6,035 bases of DNA from Candidatus Bathyarchaeota archaeon (lineage in GTDB: Archaea; Thermoproteota; Bathyarchaeia; Bathyarchaeales; DTEX01). Where the stretch lies: assembly GCA_026414245.1 (NCBI GenBank), contig JAOAJJ010000073.1, positions 1-6,035 on the forward strand, given 5' to 3'. The translations under genes and the position numbers were made by a program. This document shows, piece by piece, positions 1-5,780 of this stretch. Each line of letters starts with the position of its first letter. The stretch's first letter is position 1. A model generated the notes under the pieces. It had not been told where the DNA came from, ran no database searches, and saw only the letters and a program-made list of their open reading frames with translations.

Positions 1-1148
1 AGGGCGGCGCTATACTTTGCTGCGATAGCTGAGCCGCCTATCTGCCACAATAATCCGACGATGGAATTAGCCGCTAGAAATGCTGAGCCAACCACTAGAT
101 AATATATGCCGTACGCTGTCCCCATGAGATAGCTCTTCTCGGCGTATTTTGGGATTAGCGCTCTTTGAACAGTTTCAAGTATCCCCATATATAGTCCGAA
201 GAATACGGCTACGGTGAAAGCGTGAAGCTGGTTTTTAGGTAGCCAGTAGATTAGCAGGCATGTTGCGAGGAATGTTCCATAACCCATTGCGAGGACGCTC
301 TCACGCCCTATTTTATCTGAGAGTATTCCGGATGGTATAGCGATCAATGTATGCGCCAAATTAATGACTAAATAAACTATTGGAATTAATTCGTCAGCCA
401 CCCCGCATTCCCTAGCATTAAGCATTATAAAGGAGAAGTTAAAGGCGCCTAGAGAGAAGACTCCAACTATAAATAGCAGTAGAAGAAACCTCCCTCTAAA
501 TACCTCTTTAAGGTTGCGCATCACTCCAAATCTCTCCGTCTCAGAAATCCTACCAAACCTCTCCTGAACTATGAAGACCAGAATCATCAGAGCTATCAAG
601 CCGGGTATAAACGAGAGCAGAAAAATCATCCTAGCGGATAAGCCTAAAAAGAGGATTATTGACGCTAACAAAGGTCCAATTATAGCCCCGCTCTGGTCCA
701 AGGCTCTATGGACGCCGAAAGCCACACCTCTCCTCTCATCTGGAACAGAGTCGCTCAGCAGTGCGTCACGTGGCGCTGTTCTAATGGCTTTCCCAACCCT
801 ATCGGAGACCCTTATCACGAGAGCATCTAAAACTGATTGCGCGGCGGCGAAGAAGGGCTTAGCGATGTTCGAGAGAGCATAGCCGATTGCGACAATGATC
901 TTTCTCTTTCTAAACCTATCCGATACTAGTCCGGATAAAGCTCTAAGCGTGTAGCTTAGATTTTCAGCTAAACCTTCAATTAAGCCTAGAGCTGCGGTGC
1001 TTGATCCCGGGAGATCCAGTATAAACATTGGGAGAAGACTAAAGACCATCTCGCTTGAAACGTCGGTGAAGAGGCTGACTAAGCCCAACGCTATAACATT
1101 TCTGAAAATTCCCTTTTCAGCAGACGCCCTTCTACTTATTGAACCCAT
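1..1148 (-). CDS. MFS permease, 3' end cut off by the window edge
   Basis: A major facilitator superfamily transporter in the cytoplasmic membrane; the substrate cannot be read from the sequence. The frame is open for 382 codons from ATG at 1148 to the left edge, so roughly the last 20-40 residues of a usual ~400-residue permease are missing. The translation is a series of hydrophobic helices. It has the MFS loop motif in both halves: GLVSDRFRKRK at residues 73-83 and GILSDKIGRE at 274-283. Near the start it reads SLFTDVSSEM (25-34), and SDRVGKAIRTAPRDAL at 115-130 is a conserved block of one widespread MFS subgroup of bacteria and archaea. A basic loop around residues 197-220 separates the two six-helix halves. 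The start is firm: an in-frame TAA lies two codons upstream, and a weak GAAGG ribosome site lies 8 bases before the ATG. It diverges from the dehydrogenase. Drug or metabolite efflux is possible but not shown. Confidence 0.9.
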   Translation of the reverse strand, partial: MGSISRRASAEKGIFRNVIALGLVSLFTDVSSEMVFSLLPMFILDLPGSSTAALGLIEGLAENLSYTLRALSGLVSDRFRKRKIIVAIGYALSNIAKPFFAAAQSVLDALVIRVSDRVGKAIRTAPRDALLSDSVPDERRGVAFGVHRALDQSGAIIGPLLASIILFLGLSARMIFLLSFIPGLIALMILVFIVQERFGRISETERFGVMRNLKEVFRGRFLLLLFIVGVFSLGAFNFSFIMLNARECGVADELIPIVYLVINLAHTLIAIPSGILSDKIGRESVLAMGYGTFLATCLLIYWLPKNQLHAFTVAVFFGLYMGILETVQRALIPKYAEKSYLMGTAYGIYYLVVGSAFLAANSIVGLLWQIGGSAIAAKYSAA

Positions 1149-1186
1149 ATATTAGCCTTCAAGTAAAGTAGACATAGGTTAATTCT

Positions 1187-1194
1187 CTTAAAAT
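1187..1194 (-). promoter_or_regulatory. Possible TATA box of the MFS permease
   Basis: On the minus strand this reads ATTTTAAG, about 42 bases before the permease ATG. An archaeal start site ~26 bases downstream would fall near 1164, giving a leader of about 16 bases that includes the weak GAAGG at 1157-1161. The match is to composition and spacing only. Confidence 0.3.
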
Positions 1195-1282
1195 GTAGAT
1201 TTGCCCTAGTTATATTAAGGTTTTACTTAACATTTAGAGATTATTTTGACTGAAGAATCTTCCTAGGCATAAAACGAGCACG

Positions 1283-1378
1283 ATGAATTCTAGCAGATCT
1301 AGCCTGCCTAAATCCCGGCACGGCACACGTTCCCCTATGTCGGTTAAGTGGGTAAAAACCTTATTTCCATGAATTCTA
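1283..1378 (+). repeat. 10-base direct repeat in the permease/dehydrogenase gap
   Basis: ATGAATTCTA occurs at 1283-1292 and again, identically, at 1369-1378, 86 bases apart. The second copy runs into the AT-rich box in front of the dehydrogenase, so the pair could be operator half-sites. No other strong structure or gene is visible in the 252 bases between the two divergent starts (1149-1400). Confidence 0.35.
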
Positions 1379-1390
1379 TAATTAAATTTT
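1377..1390 (+). promoter_or_regulatory. Likely TATA box of the dehydrogenase gene
   Basis: The stretch TATAATTAAATTTT is the strongest AT box in the gap. Its centre lies about 18-21 bases before the preferred TTG start, so the expected transcription start (~26 bases downstream of the box centre) falls at or near the start codon. This fits a leaderless or nearly leaderless mRNA, in keeping with the lack of a properly spaced Shine-Dalgarno site. Confidence 0.45.
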
Positions 1391-1400
1391 GGGATGGAGT

Positions 1401-2429
1401 TTGAGGGCTATAATTTATCACGATATTGGAGATTTTAGGCTTGAGGATATAACGGTTCCTAAGATAGGATTGAAAGAGATCCTTTTGCGTGTTAGAGCAT
1501 GCGGCATATGTTCAACAGACCTCTACAGGGCTGAGTACCGTAGGGCTAAGCCCGGGTCTGTCTTAGGGCATGAGATATCTGGAGAGGTTGCGGAGGTTGG
1601 CTCCGAAGTTAAGAGGTTTAGTGTCGGCGATAGGGTCGCTGTTCTCCATCATGCCCCATGCGGAGCATGCTACTACTGCATGCATGCACAGGAACCCCTA
1701 TGTGAACAGTACCGGCGTACAAACGTTGATCCAGGCGGCTTTGCCGAGTATATACGTGTCCCCTCTGAACTAGTTGAGAAAACCGTCGTTAAAATACCGG
1801 AGAGAATGAGTTTTGAGGAAGCCACAATGATCGAGCCTACAGCATGCGCTGTGAGAGCCGTCTCGAAAAGTCGTGTTTCATCAGGGGACACCGTTTTAGT
1901 TATAGGTGGAGGCCCCCTAGGCCTACTGAATGCTCAAGTAGCCAGAGCTTACGGGGCTACGCAGGTAATTGTTAGCGATCACCACGATTTTCGGGTTAAG
2001 ATAGCTGAGAAAGTTGGTGTAGATTACGCGTTTAATGCTAAGAAGGTTAATGTTGAAGAGGCGGTAAGGGGGCTGACTGAGGGGCGTGGCGCAGATCTAG
2101 TTATTGTCGCTGTTGCCTCCAGCAGGGCGGTTCAAGAAGGTTTAAAGGCTGTGAGATGGGGTGGGAAAATATGTGTATTTGGGGATTTCAGGGATGTTCC
2201 CCAGCCAAACCTTGATGTTGATCCAAAAATCATTTTAAGGGATGATGTGACAATACTTGGGAGCTGGGGCTGCGCCCCATATGATTATTACGCGGCGTTC
2301 AACCTAATAAAGTCAGGTCGAATTAAAGTTAAAGAGATGATAACGCATAAGTTTCCTCTGGAACAGTTTAATGAAGCCTTGAAGGTTATTTCGAGCAAAG
2401 AATGTATGAGGGTGGTCTTAGAAATCTAG
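1401..2429 (+). CDS. Zinc-dependent medium-chain alcohol/polyol dehydrogenase
   Basis: A cytoplasmic NAD(P)-dependent oxidoreductase of the zinc MDR family (sorbitol/threonine/alcohol dehydrogenase-like), 342 residues, a normal full length. The N-terminal GroES-like domain carries the catalytic zinc ligands C34 (in CGICSTD), H57-E58 (GHE) and E145 (MIEPTA). The structural zinc site is complete: C87, C90, C93 and C101, spaced C-x2-C-x2-C-x7-C. The Rossmann domain has GGGPLG at 169-174, and D193 at the end of the second strand favours NAD over NADP. The substrate is not determined; polyol, L-threonine or simple alcohol are all possible. I start it at TTG 1401 because MRAIIYHDIGDFRLEDI aligns with the usual family N-terminus; TTG at 1389 would add only four residues. 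Neither start has a well-spaced ribosome site. It converges on the cupin with a 15-base gap. Confidence 0.92.
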   Translation: MRAIIYHDIGDFRLEDITVPKIGLKEILLRVRACGICSTDLYRAEYRRAKPGSVLGHEISGEVAEVGSEVKRFSVGDRVAVLHHAPCGACYYCMHAQEPLCEQYRRTNVDPGGFAEYIRVPSELVEKTVVKIPERMSFEEATMIEPTACAVRAVSKSRVSSGDTVLVIGGGPLGLLNAQVARAYGATQVIVSDHHDFRVKIAEKVGVDYAFNAKKVNVEEAVRGLTEGRGADLVIVAVASSRAVQEGLKAVRWGGKICVFGDFRDVPQPNLDVDPKIILRDDVTILGSWGCAPYDYYAAFNLIKSGRIKVKEMITHKFPLEQFNEALKVISSKECMRVVLEI

Positions 2430-2436
2430 GCGACAC

Positions 2437-2455
2437 CGCTACCCCTATATTAGCG
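2437..2455. repeat. Small inverted repeat at the dehydrogenase/cupin convergence
   Basis: CGCTA at 2437-2441 and its complement TAGCG at 2451-2455 could form a 5-bp stem with a 9-base loop spanning the cupin stop codon. There is no U-run on either side, so a terminator role is weakly supported. Confidence 0.25.
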
Positions 2456-2786
2456 CATGAACAAATAGAACTATGAACGGCTCCCTACCATCATTCCTCA
2501 AGCCGTGAGGATCCTCTCCGGAAACATATAGCGTTAAACCTGGTTTAGCCGGGATCTCCCTATCTCCAACAACTATAATTCCGTTCCCGGAGATCACATA
2601 GTATATTTCCTCGCGATCCGGGTGAGTATGCGGTGGAAAAATTCCGTTTGGCGGTATTTCAAGCAGCCCAAACCCTGTGAAGCGCTTGCTTCCCACATTT
2701 TTCTGCTCAATTATCCGCTTAATATTTGAGGTGCCTTTCGGGTATGGTGTAAAGGGTACTTTATCCGACTCTATTATAGCCCACAT
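2445..2786 (-). CDS. Small single-domain cupin protein
   Basis: A 113-residue one-domain cupin, probably a soluble metal-binding beta-barrel. Cupin motif 1 is intact: H53 and H55 in PPHTHP, then E60 and, six residues later, G67 (E-x6-G). Motif 2 supplies H94 followed by N98 (PHGLRN). These give the usual three-His-one-Glu metal site. The ~110-residue size is typical of stand-alone cupin_2 proteins, whose roles range from sugar isomerases and dioxygenases to mere ligand binding; no residue here picks one. The start is ATG 2786; the preceding bases (TTGATGCGAG) hold no clear Shine-Dalgarno site. It lies 49 bases downstream of SRP54 on the same strand and may be read through from it or use its own box at 2818-2825. 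Its 3' end faces the dehydrogenase, but a joint role is not shown. Confidence 0.85.
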   Translation of the reverse strand: MWAIIESDKVPFTPYPKGTSNIKRIIEQKNVGSKRFTGFGLLEIPPNGIFPPHTHPDREEIYYVISGNGIIVVGDREIPAKPGLTLYVSGEDPHGLRNDGREPFIVLFVHALI

Positions 2787-2817
2787 CTCGCATCAAGTGA
2801 TATAATCTACATGTAAT

Positions 2818-2825
2818 CTTAAAAA
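2818..2825 (-). promoter_or_regulatory. T-run/AT box between SRP54 and the cupin
   Basis: On the minus strand this reads TTTTTAAG, starting 10 bases after the SRP54 stop and about 35 bases before the cupin ATG. It can be read two ways: a U-rich archaeal terminator for SRP54, or a TATA box for the cupin with a start site near 2796. The sequence alone does not decide. Confidence 0.3.
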
Positions 2826-2835
2826 CTTTAATTAT

Positions 2836-4149
2836 TTATCTTCTCGTGAAGAACGGTAATCTTCTTCTCCGAAGGGTCTTCATCATTTTGCGCATAAGCA
2901 TATATTGTTTAAGCAGATCCTTAACATCCTTTTCACTTGTCCCCGAGCCTCTCGCTATACGCCTTATCCTCGAAGCATTTATTATCCGCGGGTTTTCCCG
3001 CTCCTCAGGGGTCATCGACTGAATTATTACACGCCACTTCTCTAAACGATCCTCGGCTACGCTTACCAAGTCATCCGGAACCTCGTAACCTAAACCCGGT
3101 ATCATTTTAAGGATGCGGCTGAAAGGTCCCATGCTCCTTATAGCCTCAAACTGCTCATACATATCCGTAAGAGTGAACCTGCCGCTTAACATAGATCTAA
3201 TCTTTTCCTCAGGAACCTTCTCCTCAGCTTCTTTAACTTTTTCAATAAGGCTTCGTAGGTCACCCATACCAAGAAGCCTTCCGACAAAGCGTGGCGGGTC
3301 GAAGACCTCCAGGTCATCGATCTTCTCCCCTGTCCCTATGAACTTTATCGGCACCCCTGTAGCTGCCACGGCGGATAAAGCTCCGCCGCCCCTCGCTGAG
3401 CCATCCAGCTTCGTAACTATTATTGATCCAAGCGTGGTTGATTCGTGAAAAGCCTTGGCTTGGACAGCTGCTTGCTGCCCGATAGTTCCATCAATAACTA
3501 ATATGACCTCGTTAGGCTTTATCATCTCCTGAAGCATCTTCATCTCTTCCATAAGGCTTTTTTCATCTTTATGCCTCCCAGCAGTATCAACGATCACAAC
3601 ATCGTAGTTTTCAAATTTCTTCAAGCCGTCTAACGCCACCTTAACAGTATTCTTCTCTCTCTCATCGCCGTAAACCGGAACATTTATCTGCGCAGCTAAC
3701 TGGCTTAACTGCGCCAGCGCGCCAGCCCTGAAGGTATCCGCGCATACAAGCGCAACCTTTAAACCCTTTTTCTGGAGATGTCTTGCCAGCTTAGCGGCTG
3801 TCGTCGTCTTTCCTGAACCTTGTATTCCAACAAGCATAAGCACGCTTCTTCTCCCAGGGGTGATGTTAAGCGGAACCGTTTTTTCACCGAGTAAACGAAC
3901 AATCTCCTCATAAACAACTTTGATAACATGTTCTCTTCTCGGTATCCCTGAGGGAATTTTCTCTCTTAGAGCCCGTTCCTCTACTCTCTTTGATAGATCG
4001 AGAACTAGTCTAACATTTACATCCGCCTGCAGGAGGGAACGTTGCAGATCACGCACAAGCTCTTTAACAACGTTTTCATCTACAGTTGAAGCCCTGAAGA
4101 CCTTTCTAAGCGACTCGTAAAGCGATGAACCGAGCTTCTCTAAGACCAA
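2836..4149 (-). CDS. srp54: Signal recognition particle 54 kDa protein (SRP54), archaeal type
   Basis: The GTPase subunit of the signal recognition particle. It binds 7S RNA and signal peptides of nascent chains and docks with the receptor FtsY at the membrane. It is full length at 437 residues with the standard order. The N domain is residues 1 to ~95. The G domain has GIQGSGKTTTAAKLA (108-122), the DTFRAG insertion-box region (138-143), DTAGR (188-192), TKLDG (246-250) and the RGGGALSA closing loop (253-260). The M domain runs from ~325, with the RNA-binding helix segment SRIRRIARGSGTS at 393-405 and a methionine-rich helix at 417-423. The tail is basic. It starts at TTG 4149, giving MVLEKLGSSL, the usual archaeal N-terminus, with GGAG 8 bases upstream. 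An ATG at 4156 is out of frame. It diverges from the threonine aldolase across a palindromic AT box. Confidence 0.97.
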   Translation of the reverse strand: MVLEKLGSSLYESLRKVFRASTVDENVVKELVRDLQRSLLQADVNVRLVLDLSKRVEERALREKIPSGIPRREHVIKVVYEEIVRLLGEKTVPLNITPGRRSVLMLVGIQGSGKTTTAAKLARHLQKKGLKVALVCADTFRAGALAQLSQLAAQINVPVYGDEREKNTVKVALDGLKKFENYDVVIVDTAGRHKDEKSLMEEMKMLQEMIKPNEVILVIDGTIGQQAAVQAKAFHESTTLGSIIVTKLDGSARGGGALSAVAATGVPIKFIGTGEKIDDLEVFDPPRFVGRLLGMGDLRSLIEKVKEAEEKVPEEKIRSMLSGRFTLTDMYEQFEAIRSMGPFSRILKMIPGLGYEVPDDLVSVAEDRLEKWRVIIQSMTPEERENPRIINASRIRRIARGSGTSEKDVKDLLKQYMLMRKMMKTLRRRRLPFFTRR

Positions 4150-4157
4150 ACTTCATT

Positions 4158-4161
4158 CTCC
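4158..4161 (-). promoter_or_regulatory. Ribosome binding site deciding the SRP54 TTG start
   Basis: On the minus strand GGAG ends 8 bases before TTG 4149. It supports the TTG over the ATG at 4154-4156, which is out of frame and only one base from the GGAG. Confidence 0.6.
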
Positions 4162-4195
4162 GCTGAGAGCTAATATATGAAGGAGTTATCGTTAC

Positions 4196-4209
4196 GGATA
4201 AATTTATCC
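4196..4209. promoter_or_regulatory. Perfect 14-bp palindromic AT box between SRP54 and threonine aldolase
   Basis: GGATAAATTTATCC is fully self-complementary. Its centre lies 40 bases before the aldolase ATG and 54 bases before the SRP54 TTG. A start site ~26 bases out in either direction (near 4228 and 4176) would leave each Shine-Dalgarno site on the transcript. It can therefore serve as a two-way TATA box, an operator, or both. TTATC recurs at 4186-4190, giving three related half-sites in 24 bases. Confidence 0.5.
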
Positions 4210-4228
4210 TCTACTCAAACTAGAGATT

Positions 4229-4233
4229 GAGGT
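4229..4233 (+). promoter_or_regulatory. Ribosome binding site of the threonine aldolase
   Basis: GAGGT lies 8 bases before ATG 4242 and matches the archaeal 16S anti-Shine-Dalgarno end. It fixes this ATG as the start. Confidence 0.65.
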
Positions 4234-4241
4234 AAAAGAAT

Positions 4242-5315
4242 ATGACTACAATCAAGAGAAGCGACACTATTGATTTAAGAAGCGATACCGTTACTCTGCC
4301 AACCGAAGAGATGCTTGAAGCCATAAGGAACGCTGAGCTGGGCGACGATGTCTATAGGGAAGACCCGACGGTTAACAGGCTCGAGGAGATGGCTGCCAAG
4401 AAGATGGGGAAAGAAGCCGCCCTACTCGTTCCGAGCGGAACAATGGCTAACCTGGTATCTCTAATGAGCAACACTAAGAGGGGAGACTGCGTAATTCTGG
4501 AGGCTGAGTCACACATATATTGGTATGAGGTCGGGGGCATATCGGCGATAGCTGGGCTGCTGCCCTGGCCAATAAGGGGACACATGGGTGCGTTAGATCC
4601 AAGGGATGTTGAGGCGGCTATAAGGCCAAAAAACATCCATTTCCCAGATACAACGCTGGTCTGTATTGAGAATACCCACAATAGGGCTGGCGGCACAGTT
4701 ATCACACCGAGGCAGATTGAGGCTTTAAGTAAAGTCACGAGGGAGCATGGTTTAAAGCTGTATATGGATGGGGCTAGGATATTCAACGCTGCAGTCGCCT
4801 TAAAAGTCGATGTTAGAGAGTTTACTAGGCACGTGGATAATTTAATGTTCTGTCTTTCTAAGGGGCTTAGCTGCCCTATTGGTTCACTGGTTGTCGGCGA
4901 CAGCGAATTTATTGAGAGGGCTAGGAGGATTAGAAAGATTCTTGGGGGCGGAATGCGGCAGGCTGGAATTATTGCGGCTCCAGGTATAATCGCCCTTGAA
5001 AAGATGATAGATAGGCTTGAGGAAGACCACATGAATGCTAGAATTTTAGCCGAGGGGATAGCGAAGATTGATGGACTATATGTAGATTTAAAGAGGGTTC
5101 AGACAAATATTGTTTTAGTTGATGTCAGCGGTCTAGGGGTTGACGCGAACACATTTATTGCTGAGCTCAAAAAGCACGGTTTACTGGCATCATATCACAG
5201 CAGAACAATAGTTAGAATGGTGACGCATTACGGTATCGTGAGGGAGCATATTGAAAAAGCCTTAACTAAAATCGAGGAAGTAGCAAAATATTTGAGGAGT
5301 CAAGCTGACTCTTAG
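4242..5315 (+). CDS. ltaE: Low-specificity L-threonine aldolase (PLP enzyme)
   Basis: A cytoplasmic fold-type I PLP enzyme of the beta-eliminating lyase/threonine aldolase family. It cleaves L-threonine or L-allo-threonine to glycine and acetaldehyde, and may also act on other beta-hydroxy amino acids. It is full length at 357 residues. Family signatures appear in order: IDLRSDTVTLPT (10-21), GDDVYREDPTV (34-44), the phosphate-loop PSGTMAN (64-70), H91 that should stack on the cofactor, ENTHN (143-147), DGAR (176-179) with D176 for the pyridine nitrogen, and the Schiff-base lysine K207 in LSKGLSCPIGS. GGGMRQAG (235-242) and R325 in VRMVTH follow; R179 and R325 are the probable substrate carboxylate contacts by family comparison. 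The symbol is by homology to the E. coli enzyme, and stereospecificity is not readable. It is divergent from SRP54, and its stop codon overlaps that of aIF5A. Confidence 0.94.
   Translation: MTTIKRSDTIDLRSDTVTLPTEEMLEAIRNAELGDDVYREDPTVNRLEEMAAKKMGKEAALLVPSGTMANLVSLMSNTKRGDCVILEAESHIYWYEVGGISAIAGLLPWPIRGHMGALDPRDVEAAIRPKNIHFPDTTLVCIENTHNRAGGTVITPRQIEALSKVTREHGLKLYMDGARIFNAAVALKVDVREFTRHVDNLMFCLSKGLSCPIGSLVVGDSEFIERARRIRKILGGGMRQAGIIAAPGIIALEKMIDRLEEDHMNARILAEGIAKIDGLYVDLKRVQTNIVLVDVSGLGVDANTFIAELKKHGLLASYHSRTIVRMVTHYGIVREHIEKALTKIEEVAKYLRSQADS
5297..5311. terminator. Hairpin at the overlapping 3' ends of threonine aldolase and aIF5A
   Basis: GAGTCA (5297-5302) and TGACTC (5306-5311) form a perfect 6-bp stem around a 3-base loop, directly after the aIF5A stop on the minus strand. 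The minus strand then reads CTCAAATATTTTG, a T-rich stretch, so it could end or stabilise the aIF5A mRNA. On the plus strand it lies in the last codons of the aldolase, and no T-run follows. Terminator status is an inference. Confidence 0.4.
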
Positions 5316-5710
5316 CTCCCTTTAACCCGCATTATCTTCCTTCTCCCCATTATCCGCCAGTATTCAACTTCAACACCATTAGCCAACTTAGATTTAATGT
5401 CTTCTTCCTGCGGGATAGGTGTCTCAAAAACTTCGTAAGTTTCCAGATCCATGAGTTGAACACTATTCGATAGGACAGCTATCACCTGCCCGCTCCTCTT
5501 CTCGATTATTGGAACGTCAACCTTAGCATCCACCGGCTTCACGAAACTCCTCTTAACGCCGTCGAAAACACCAAGCCCCACAACCCTAGCCTTAGCTGAA
5601 CCATGCTTTCCAGGCTTAGACTTAGTTATCTCAACAATATGGCATGGTTCCTCGTCAATAATAACATATTGGCCCTCCTTTAAGTCTCCAACATCGACGG
5701 GTTTACTCAT
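5312..5710 (-). CDS. eif5A: Translation factor aIF5A (hypusine-containing)
   Basis: The archaeal homologue of eIF5A, which binds the ribosome and eases peptide-bond formation at stalled sites; 132 residues, normal for the family. The N-terminal SH3-like domain carries the modification loop SKPGKHGSAKARV (31-43), where K35 is the lysine expected to become deoxyhypusine or hypusine. GVFDG (47-51) follows, and the C-terminal OB-fold domain begins near residue 68. No deoxyhypusine synthase is in the window. I choose ATG 5710 (MSKPVDVGDL) over the in-frame GTG at 5722. GGTGA lies 5 bases before the ATG, the expected distance, and archaeal homologues typically begin at this point; the GTG codons are themselves part of that ribosome site. 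The gene overlaps the threonine aldolase by four bases at their stops and diverges from NAD kinase 70 bases away. Confidence 0.96.
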   Translation of the reverse strand: MSKPVDVGDLKEGQYVIIDEEPCHIVEITKSKPGKHGSAKARVVGLGVFDGVKRSFVKPVDAKVDVPIIEKRSGQVIAVLSNSVQLMDLETYEVFETPIPQEEDIKSKLANGVEVEYWRIMGRRKIMRVKGS

Positions 5711-5715
5711 ATACT

Positions 5716-5720
5716 TCACC
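5716..5720 (-). promoter_or_regulatory. Ribosome binding site deciding the aIF5A start
   Basis: On the minus strand GGTGA ends 5 bases before ATG 5710. It rules against the GTG at 5722, which overlaps it and would have no site of its own. Confidence 0.7.
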
Positions 5721-5732
5721 ACTCTCTTAATG

Positions 5733-5740
5733 TTTAATAG
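5733..5740 (+). promoter_or_regulatory. Possible TATA box of NAD kinase
   Basis: TTTAATAG lies about 44 bases before the NAD kinase TTG. A start site ~26 bases downstream would fall near 5762, keeping the GGTGA ribosome site at 5772-5776 on the mRNA. The box at 5752-5759 would be too close to do so. Confidence 0.4.
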
Positions 5741-5751
5741 TTTTTCCTCCT

Positions 5752-5759
5752 AAATATTT
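5752..5759 (-). promoter_or_regulatory. Possible TATA box of aIF5A
   Basis: AAATATTT is self-complementary, about 45 bases before the aIF5A ATG. The expected start site near 5730 gives a leader of about 19 bases that contains the GGTGA site. Confidence 0.45.
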
Positions 5760-5771
5760 TATGTTTCGCGC

Positions 5772-5776
5772 GGTGA
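5772..5776 (+). promoter_or_regulatory. Ribosome binding site deciding the NAD kinase TTG start
   Basis: GGTGA lies 4 bases before TTG 5781. No in-frame ATG or GTG exists between this TTG and the in-frame TAA at 5751-5753, so the TTG is the only start that keeps the family N-terminus. Confidence 0.65.
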
Positions 5777-5780
5777 GAGC

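Noticed and set aside
571..882. 103-codon plus-strand open frame in the permease
   Set aside because: It is antisense to a continuous MFS reading frame with clear motifs; it shows no ribosome site or family features.
1309..1328. Bases resembling the 3' half of a tRNA T-arm (AAATCCCGGC)
   Set aside because: The matching 5' half of the stem is absent and no acceptor, D or anticodon arm can be built around it, so it is probably chance.
1283..1372. 29-codon plus-strand frame in the permease/dehydrogenase gap
   Set aside because: It begins at the first ATGAATTCTA repeat but has no ribosome site, no well-placed TATA box and no recognisable peptide feature.
1570..1891. Short open frames on both strands inside the dehydrogenase
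   Set aside because: They overlap the zinc-ligand region of the real gene and have no protein features of their own.
3113..3448. Plus-strand open frames within SRP54 (here and at 3920-4120)
   Set aside because: Both are antisense shadows of a full-length, well-conserved SRP54.
4172..4180. ATATATTAG as a TATA box for SRP54
   Set aside because: It would start the mRNA near 4150 and leave the GGAG ribosome site off the transcript; the palindrome at 4196-4209 fits better.
4352..5032. 226-codon open frame on the minus strand inside the threonine aldolase
   Set aside because: The plus-strand frame has all the motifs of threonine aldolase. The antisense frame has no recognisable domain and arises from the codon bias of the real gene.
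5745..5751. AGGAGG-like sequence on the minus strand upstream of aIF5A
   Set aside because: It lies about 35 bases before the ATG, too far to act as its ribosome site, and GGTGA at 5716-5720 already fills that role.
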